Source of the DNA: Aphis gossypii
Taxonomy: Eukaryota; Arthropoda; Insecta; Hemiptera; Aphididae
Assembly (NCBI RefSeq): GCF_020184175.1
Contig: NW_026083046.1
Location: forward strand, 1-64,000
Reading direction: 5' to 3'
DNA length: 64,000 bases
A program made the translations under genes and the position numbers. Under the pieces are notes generated by a model. It worked only from the letters and a program-made list of their open reading frames with translations, was not told the origin of the DNA and did not search any database. Of the stretch, positions 57,303 to 64,000 are shown piece by piece (the stretch's first letter is position 1; every line of letters starts with the position of its first letter).

Positions 57303-58198
57303 TGTTTTTCTACACATGCGTTTTTTGTTGCTCTTGCACGTATTTTTTGCTATATATTGCTCACTGGTGCTCTTACCATTTTTATAAACGTGTAAAATCA
57401 TTGATTAGTGATCGCGTTAATATTTTTATGCTCTTCGGCTCCAATTTGGAACGTGCAGCTCGGCAGTTCGACTTCAGTGCGCTCATTTTGGTCATCGACT
57501 CAAGCCGTCGTTGGTTGTTGCAGCTCCGCGTTCAGGCTAACGGTGTTCCCTGTCTCCCAAGGATCGGCACAAATAGATTATAATATATAACTATATTTAA
57601 TTTGTGAAACGATAGTGTTTTATTTTATTCCTTTGCTCACAAGAGTTCTGAGGACCGAGCGTCCGACGACATCCCTAATAAGGATTCGTCAGCGTACAAA
57701 TATTAATATATTAAATAATTGGATTACGAACATAGTTTTAATAATCGTTTATATATATATATATATACACATATATTTTAAAGATTAAAAAATATGTATT
57801 TAAATAATTGGTTATAGTAAAATATGAAATAGAAACGTATAGTCGAATTTCCTGTTTATCATGACACGTACGTATATTTTGGGGGCTACACCCAAATAGT
57901 TTAATATAAAATAGGTTGTGGTAGTATTAAGAATTAGACATACAGCTAGTTCAGTAAAAACACTATGTAGAAATCCGACATATTACATTACTTCATTCCT
58001 GTTGCCCTGAGCTGATATTAGTTGGTTAGATTTAGAATAATGAATATTAATATTGTTTGTACCGACGAGCCTTTTAGCAAGGTTATCGTCAGATACACAG
58101 TCCTCAGGACCTGAATGGATGAATTATATGGGAACAATAAGGTAACTAACAATAATTATAATGATAACAGAATAACGTTACAAAGCATATAATATATA
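57303..58198. other. Non-coding region, partly GC-richer
   Basis: 57400-57690 is GC-richer, with a TATAATATATAAC word near 57580 and ends in CCGACGACATCCC, resembling part of an LTR, without clear termini. Short open frames here show no domain. The rest is AT-rich with a (TA)n tract near 57751. Confidence 0.35.
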
Positions 58199-58816
58199 GC
58201 TGACCCCGTGCACTTCGTTGCCCGTTAAAAATGCAAGTTCTATATATATAGATTCGAATTTTGATTAATTTGTTATTTACTATTCGGTTTAACGGTATTC
58301 AAAACTTAGACATTTTCATTGACTGTTTTGATTCTCAAAAATCTTGTGAAAGCACCACTTTAATATGCGAATTTTGTAAAATGCTTTCTTATTACACACT
58401 AAATTTGTGATACGATTTTACGAATGTACCGTGTAAATTGTAAGCATCGATCTATCATTGTTCAGGCTCTACGTTTATCACTCAGTGAGTTACTCAAGTC
58501 ATAATATTATAGTCATTCTGCTTACCGTTGCCGTGAGACTCTCTTATGATTATGAGAGCAGTATATTATCATGTAGGCAATCCACACGTGGTAGATTGCG
58601 GACCCCGCGAGATGTGTATAAGAATTTTATAATTTCTAACACTTAAGTTTCAAAGTTATGTCATTTTTTTTTTACTACAGTGGGTAAAATACAATAATGT
58701 GCCATCTCGTGGTTTTTGTATTTTTGCCTGTTGGTAAAACAATAAAACTTAGTATAACTTGTTATGTTAGTCTATTGCTGTAAAAAAATGTATATTAAAT
58801 ATATATATTATAATCA
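58199..58816 (-). mobile_element. Helitron-like 3' end, truncated copy
   Basis: Read on the - strand, GGGCAACGAAGTGCACGGGG followed by TCAGCTAT near 58199-58226 has the form of insect Helitron 3' termini (CAGCTRR-like). A phrase TAGGCAATCCACACGTGGTA (58574) recurs as TAGGCAATCTATCTGCGGTA (59246) in the next copy, so the two are related copies. Confidence 0.5.
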
Positions 58817-60143
58817 AGCTGTCCCGACACGGCGTTGCCCGCGTATTAGTTGGTTTTTTTTTTTGCATTTTCGTAGGCCATGTATTAGTGTTATTATGTA
58901 TGAGAAAATTTAATAAAACATATAAATATGGTTTATCACGGAGATATGAAATTTTATATTAAAATTGCATTTAAATACCTATGTACTATGTGATACACCA
59001 TACTAATTGTGTATTATCCCAGCACTATTTTCAAAATAATTAATATAAGAATGATCTATGTTTATAATGTTACTAACTAATATTTATCTTGCTCGTTAAA
59101 TATACCAACTCTATATGACTCAAACTTTGTTCAATTCATTATTTAATATTCGGTGGATTATGTTCTAGATTTATCTTAAGTTTTCTGTTGCCCGGAATAA
59201 AAATTCTGATTCGCTGAACTGCTGAAGTATATTATCATTTATCAGGTAGGCAATCTATCTGCGGTAGATCGCTGACCTAGTGCTGTTTGTATGTTAGTGT
59301 ATGATTTAACTCTAATAAATATCAAAGTTATACCAAGTTTGACATAGTACGGTGGATTATATTAATCAATTAGTACATAATCCTAACCCAACCTTAACGC
59401 ACTAAAATCCGATGAGAGCGTCCAGCTCGCCGATGATGCGTCTGGCAAAAAAATAATCAAGGTTATTGTAGTCACAACGTGCATTCACGTGATTGGCAAG
59501 TTTAATTTAATTTAAATTTAACTATTGCTGTGAATTTTAAATTTACTGTGGCCATTGACTTATTTTGCTAATTCTTATTTTTGTTGTATGGTTTTAACAA
59601 AATATAACATCAGGTCTATAACTATTATATTCAATCATAATCAATAGCGACCTTAGTATAGTTTATTTTCTTGCTGAACAACTGCAGTGACAGTTGTTGT
59701 TGTTTTTTTAACACCCAGATTCCGAACTTTTCTGGTGTATTTTCCTAAAATTGTATTACATAAGCACATTTTCCTGCGACCAATAAGAGGAATTATATTA
59801 TATTATATTATATTCATATTATTAAATGGTTACCAAATGTTATCAAAATCCGTAATTCATTATATTAATTTTATATATTACCATAGCAACCACAAATAAA
59901 TAAATATTATTCTCAAATCTTATAACCCCCATAGCAACCATTTATAAACAAAAATTTCTATCGTAAATCTCAATATTCCTGTTTGATCACATATTATTAA
60001 TAATACATATTGAAAAAAAACTATCCTATCTTTTAAGTTGGACCAAATTACACGCGGTGTAAAAAATTTCATCAAAATCGGTTAAGTGGTTTAGGAGTCC
60101 ATTGAGGACAAACATTGTGACACGAGATTTATATATATTAAGA
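58817..60143 (-). mobile_element. Non-autonomous Helitron, about 1.3 kb
   Basis: On the - strand the 5' end at 60143 reads TCTTAATATATATAAATCTC then GTGTCACAATGTTTGTCC, and the 3' end near 58817 reads GGGCAACGCCGTGTCGGGAC then AGCTTG. These are close to the TC...CTRR termini of insect Helitrons, and the preceding base is A as expected for insertion between A and T. It encodes no protein. It lies between the left genes and the coiled-coil genes of the virus-like region. Confidence 0.6.
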
Positions 60144-60148
60144 TAAAG

Positions 60149-60325
60149 AGTTTGTTTTACTTATTTATAATTAAAGTATGATTGATTTTATATATTTTAT
60201 GAATTATTGCTAAACAAAAATTTACTTATTTAATATATATAGAGTTTGTTTTACATTTATTTATAATTAAAGTATGATTGATTTTATATATTTTATGAAT
60301 TATTGCTAAACAAAAATTTACTTAT
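60149..60325. repeat. Direct duplication of about 80 bp
   Basis: The text from AGTTTGTTTTAC through GAATTATTGCTAAACAAAAA to TTTACTTAT occurs at about 60149-60230 and 60243-60325, nearly unchanged (ACTTATTT against ACATTTATTT). The second copy runs into a (TA)n tract. Confidence 0.85.
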
Positions 60326-60588
60326 ATATATATATATATATACATTTTATTATAATTATAATTTTAATAATGTGAACAATGTTACAAATTATAAATTTAG
60401 TAAGTACAGATTAGATAATGCCCCTTTTTTTAAAATTTTATTTGGTGTAAATTATAAACTTGAAAAGTGGTACAAATTATTTTTTTTAGATGTGGTGTAA
60501 ATGAGATATAGTTTTTACATTACCTTTTTTATATTTAAAATAAAAAAATAAACGTATAAATATTTACCTATAATTTCAGAATTATAAA

Positions 60589-60900
60589 ATGGAATCTCCT
60601 CAAATCGTTTACCTCCGATCTTTGATTGAAGAATTACATTTGAAAGTTTTAGAAAACCAAAAAAGTGTTGATCAAGATGAAGAAAGAAAAAAAATTGACA
60701 TAAGAGCTTTAAATAAAAAAATTAATAATTTATATAACAAAAAAATAATAGATCTAGTTGAAATAGATAGGTTAAGAAATGAAAAAAGAAACGTTTTAGA
60801 TGAGTATAATTTTTCTTATTATATTGGTGAAAAATGTAATAGACGTATACGTTATCGTTCCTCAATTTTGAATAATCAACTAGATTTAATAAATAAATAA
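60589..60900 (+). CDS. Small coiled-coil protein, 103 aa
   Basis: Frame from ATG 60589 (MESPQIVYLRSLIEELHLK). Residues 5-75 are strongly helical and charged (DEERKKIDIRALNKKI, DRLRNEKRNVLDEY), predicted coiled coil. The end has a basic RRIRYRSS. Just upstream ATTTCAG at 60577-60583 may be a splice acceptor. It resembles the following gene in layout (short Met-x-Leu start, LIEELH/LIEIHRLDEE, basic middle, Tyr-rich then RFRK/RYRS end), so they are probably diverged duplicates. Family unknown. Confidence 0.6.
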   Translation: MESPQIVYLRSLIEELHLKVLENQKSVDQDEERKKIDIRALNKKINNLYNKKIIDLVEIDRLRNEKRNVLDEYNFSYYIGEKCNRRIRYRSSILNNQLDLINK

Positions 60901-61060
60901 ATTTGTTTAAATAAATCTATTTTTTTAACCTGATTTATATTATCTCTTTAATCTATTTTCCATTTTTTCTTTTTTTTATACACCTACTTATATAGAAGTA
61001 TTACTTTGTTCATAATAGCTTTTCCAAAACATAAAAAAAAAAAATGTTTTTTTTTAGAAA

Positions 61061-61435
61061 ATGGATTTACTTAACCATATCTTAATTGAAATTCATCGAT
61101 TGGATGAAGAAATCGATGATAATGATGAGAAGGAAGTACAAAGTAAACATGAACAAAGAAAAACTATAATTTTAATCAAAAGAAAAATTAAAATATTAAG
61201 ATATGAAAAATACTTAGCTAAAACACTTTTACAAGATATAAAAAAAATAAAAATCTTAAAAGAGAATACAATAAATTTGAGAAATGAAATATTACTTGTT
61301 AATAAATATTATGATTTGTATGGTTATGTTAGATTTCGAAAACAGACGTTAGCTTATCATCTACATAGCGATTATTGTACATTATTGGATGATCTAAATT
61401 TATTAACAGAATCTTTTTGTTTGAATCTAAAATGA
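61061..61435 (+). CDS. Small coiled-coil protein, 124 aa
   Basis: Frame from ATG 61061 (MDLLNHILIEIHRLDEEIDD) with charged helices through residue 85 (KRKIKILRYEKYLAKTL, KKIKILKENTINLRNEI), then KYYDLYGYVRFRKQTLAYHL and a Leu-rich end. No membrane segment or known domain. It lies 160 bp after the previous gene on the same strand. Small helical proteins are common in virus-like elements, but its function is unknown. Confidence 0.6.
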   Translation: MDLLNHILIEIHRLDEEIDDNDEKEVQSKHEQRKTIILIKRKIKILRYEKYLAKTLLQDIKKIKILKENTINLRNEILLVNKYYDLYGYVRFRKQTLAYHLHSDYCTLLDDLNLLTESFCLNLK

Positions 61436-61516
61436 TTTTTTTTTTTTAAAAAAACTAAGTACTCATTGTTTATTTAAGAATTTTATTATTATTATTTTTT
61501 TTTAAAAATGTAAAAC

Positions 61517-63550
61517 AAAAAAAGCGGGCAAGTGAGTACCGCTCTGCTGTACATTAGGTGCCGTATGGATCATTATTATATATTATAGGAGTGTTAAATT
61601 TGAATCCAATGATAGTTATCGTTGTATACGAAAAACGATTCTGAACGAAGATGATTTGTCAGCCTAGGATATAATTTCTAGTGGTTGGTGAAAAAGGTGG
61701 TTTATGTTTTAATGGCCTGAATACAACAAAATTTAAGTTCTTTTATAATAATTGTAAGCTAAACTTATGAAAAACCTTGTATTAAATTTTCAACTCTTAG
61801 CTACTTATACAAAAATTTTTATGAAATATACCTACAAAATAATTTGCAAGTATTCATAGTTTTGACGAATTTTTGTCAATATTTGAACTTCAAATGCTAA
61901 TAAACAAAAATTGTGCCTATGTATTCTTATAATTTTTTTATCACTATAATAATAACTTATGAGGAACTTTGTATTAATTTTCAAGTATTTTGATAGGGCC
62001 AAAAAGATTTTATCGACACATAAAAACAATTTTCAGAAAAATTGAAAATTTCAGTTGTCTATAAATAGCTCAAAAAAAGTCAAAATATTTTGAAAATTAA
62101 ATTACGTAAATAAAACTCGAGTCTTAATAACTGGTAAAATTTTCAAGTATCTACGACTTATACTTTTTGAATAATAACAAATATTAAAATCGTTTGAGGA
62201 TAAATCGTTATCGTTACGCTATTTCGTTAAATTTAAAATTCAAACGCACTTAAAATTTTTCCTATAATGATGCTTCGAGTTTTCTCTATAGATACTTGAA
62301 GATAAACTTATGGAAAACTTAGTGTTGTATTTTTAATCCTTAGTTATAAACACAAAAAATTTTATGATTTTTCAACTTCAAATAATTTGCAAATATTCAT
62401 GCTTTTGACGAATTTTTGTAAATATTTGAACTTCAAATGCTAATAAAAAAAATTGTGCCTATGTATTCTTATAATTTTTTAATCACTATAGATTAACTTA
62501 TAAGGAACTTTGTATTAAATTTTCAAGTATTTTGATAGGGCCAAAAAATTTTATCGACACTTCAAAAATATTTTTTCAGAAAAATTGAAAATTTCAGTTG
62601 TCTATAAATAGCTCAAAAAAAGTCAAAATTTTTTAAATTTAAATCACGTAAAGGAAACGCGAATCTTAATAACTGGTAAAATTTTCAAGTATCTACGACT
62701 TATACTTTTTGAAAATAATACAATATCAAAAATCGTTTGAGGTTAAACTGTTTTTTAACGCGGTTTTTAAAAATTTAAATTTCAAACACTCATAAAAATT
62801 TGTTGTCTGAATCCGGTAGAGTTTTTTTTACAGATATTTGAAGAAAAATGTATGGAGAACCTTGTACCAAATTTTCAAAACTTAGTTATAAAAGAAAAAC
62901 ATTTTATGATTTTTCAACTTCAAAATTACTTGCAAATTTTCGCGTTTTCGACAGATTTCGTAAAAATTTGAACTAAAAACGCTTATAAAAAAAAATTGTG
63001 ACTAACGATTTTTAATTTTTTTTAGCTACATTAAAAACAACTTATAAGGAACCTTGTATTAAATTTTCAAAACTTTTTGGTCATCCAAAAATTTTTTATC
63101 GACACTTTAAAAAAAATTCTCAAAAAAATCGAAAATTTCAGTGGTCTATAAATAACTCAAAAAAAGTCAAAATTTTTTGAAATTTAACTATATACGGATA
63201 CCACTGACATTAACATTTGGTGAAAATTTCAAGTATTTTCAGTGATTATTTTTGAATTACAACCATAAAAAAAAATCGATTTGGTCGAAAACTGGTTTTG
63301 CGTAAAAATTGCCGTTTTTTCCGTCATTTTTTTTTTGTTTTTCTCGATTTTTTTGAAAACTGTTGGAAAATGTTAACTTTTTACCTCTATAATGCACCAA
63401 GGATATTCACTTTTACATCGGAAACCACCCCATAGTTTGAAATTGGAGCATTATTTCGACTAGTTATGCTGTACACAGACACAAAAAAAAAAAAAAAAAA
63501 AAAAACACATCATTGTAAAATCAATACATTCATCACTTCGTTCAGAATCT
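61517..63550. repeat. Repeat family R, copy 2 (2.0 kb, with duplicated module)
   Basis: Starts near AAAAAAAGCGGGCAAGTGAGTACC and ends TTCAGAATCT, with the inverted pair GATTCTGAAC (61637) and GTTCAGAATC (63540). Internally a module of about 530 bp occurs twice in tandem: compare TTTGACGAATTTTTGTCAAT near 61860 with TTTGACGAATTTTTGTAAAT near 62405, and GATAGGGCCAAAAA near 61993 and 62532. The other copy (25526-26900) has a single module. It separates the coiled-coil genes from the polymerase-like frame. Confidence 0.85.
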
Positions 63551-63560
63551 AAAAACATAC

Positions 63561-63602
<42 letters not shown>

Positions 63603-63620
63603 AATTTAATGTGTTTTTTT
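63551..63620. repeat. (TA)n microsatellite
   Basis: A run of about 15 TA units near 63561-63595, directly after repeat R. Confidence 0.8.
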
Positions 63621-63637
63621 ATTATTTCAGTCTCATT

Positions 63638-64000
63638 ATGAACAGAAATATAATAACAAAAAAACAGCGTATGAACACGATTGGAAGTGGACTTATTGAA
63701 ATAGAAGATTTAGAAAAGGTTCAAAAACTTTCATAATTAAGAACTGTGAAAATTATATAGATTACAAATTATTTTTTAACTATATTTTACATGAGTTAAT
63801 TTTAAAGTTAAGACAATCGTGTATTAAAACGTCGATCAAATTTAATTTACACGTTGACGCTACTTACACACGTCCTATAACACATGATAAACAAGATGTT
63901 GCTTTTAAAACTTTGAATGTTTTAGCATGTAATTCATCCGATTTCGCTAGTTTGTTAAACAAAAAGTTTGATAAAATATTAGCTGAAGAATCTGAATTTA
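63638..64000 (+). pseudogene. Possible N-terminal region of a viral/Maverick-type DNA polymerase B
   Basis: A TTATTTCAG acceptor-like word precedes ATG 63638. The first frame (NTIGSGLIEIEDLEKVQKL) stops near 63736. In the next frame, from about 63724, the reading stays open to the window end: NCENYIDYKLFFNYILHELI, KLRQSCIKTSIKFNLHVDAT, YTRPITHDKQDVAFKTLNVL, then LLNKKFDKILAEESEF. This order (helical LF..ILHEL, an LRQS... beta stretch with a VDATY block, an acidic EESEF end) reminds me of the region ahead of the exonuclease domain in type B polymerases of Maverick, adintovirus and related insect virus elements. The catalytic motifs would lie outside the window. The frame change near an A-run makes this copy doubtful as a gene. 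Family call is tentative. Confidence 0.45.

Noticed and set aside
57180..57401. - strand 73-codon frame taken as a single exon
   Set aside because: Read through it is low-complexity (HTRTPTDRK); only its MATEQTN start fits as the first exon of the spliced gene.
58458..58646. 62-codon frame near the Helitron-like copies
   Set aside because: It lies in a non-autonomous repeat whose relative at 59100-59300 does not keep the frame.
1..64000. tRNA, rRNA, CRISPR arrays, bacterial operons
   Set aside because: Nothing with the needed structure was recognised; repeats present are transposon-derived or simple, and the coding style is eukaryotic.

Overview
The window looks like a transposon-rich, AT-rich insect nuclear region, most likely from an aphid or a related hemipteran. 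Grounds are the eukaryotic spliced genes with GT/AG introns, insect-type transposon families (piggyBac, THAP/P-element, hAT with a BED finger, Ty3/gypsy with env, Ty1/copia, Helitron), interspersed TTAGG-like runs, and no operons or bacterial signals. I could run no search, so the organism is inferred. Almost all of the coding material belongs to mobile elements.

Layout. 1-5.5 kb: a GC-rich short tandem array, the remains of a spliced USP-like gene, a three-unit tandem repeat and the 3' end of a P-element transposase. 5.5-8.6 kb: a piggyBac element with TTAA duplication, a long transposase frame and a solo LTR in its 3' part. 8.7-11.8 kb: a seven-exon THAP/P-element transposase whose exons join in phase to 647 codons without a stop. 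12.6-13.2 kb: a small inverted-repeat element holding a damaged THAP domain. 14.9-21.2 kb: a degenerate multi-exon gene of the DUF4806-like type, split by a complete but dead hAT element (16070-19084, 8-bp duplication).

21.6-46.2 kb is a five-level nest, each level but the innermost supported by its own target duplication: a gypsy element with env (A); a second gypsy element (B) in A's env; a BED-finger hAT in B's LTR; a piggyBac-like element in the hAT intron; and a nine-exon THAP/P-element gene inside the piggyBac. The innermost gene again joins to an open 961-codon frame, while every outer layer carries stops or frameshifts.

47.4-52.3 kb is a complete copia element with indistinguishable 394-bp LTRs, a GGCCT duplication, a primer site matching the initiator tRNA-Met anticodon arm, and one in-frame stop in reverse transcriptase. 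It sits in Helitron-derived DNA whose helicase follows (52.3-53.5 kb).

54.3-64 kb is the least ordinary stretch: a BIR (IAP-type) domain with a one-base frameshift, a 205-aa unknown protein, two small coiled-coil genes and, at the window edge, what looks like the N-terminal region of a viral or Maverick-type DNA polymerase B, mostly on the + strand. A spliced 165-codon gene on the - strand lies among them. I read this as the left part of an endogenous DNA-virus-like or Maverick/adintovirus-like element, broken by a 2-kb repeat and a non-autonomous Helitron; its right half lies outside the window.
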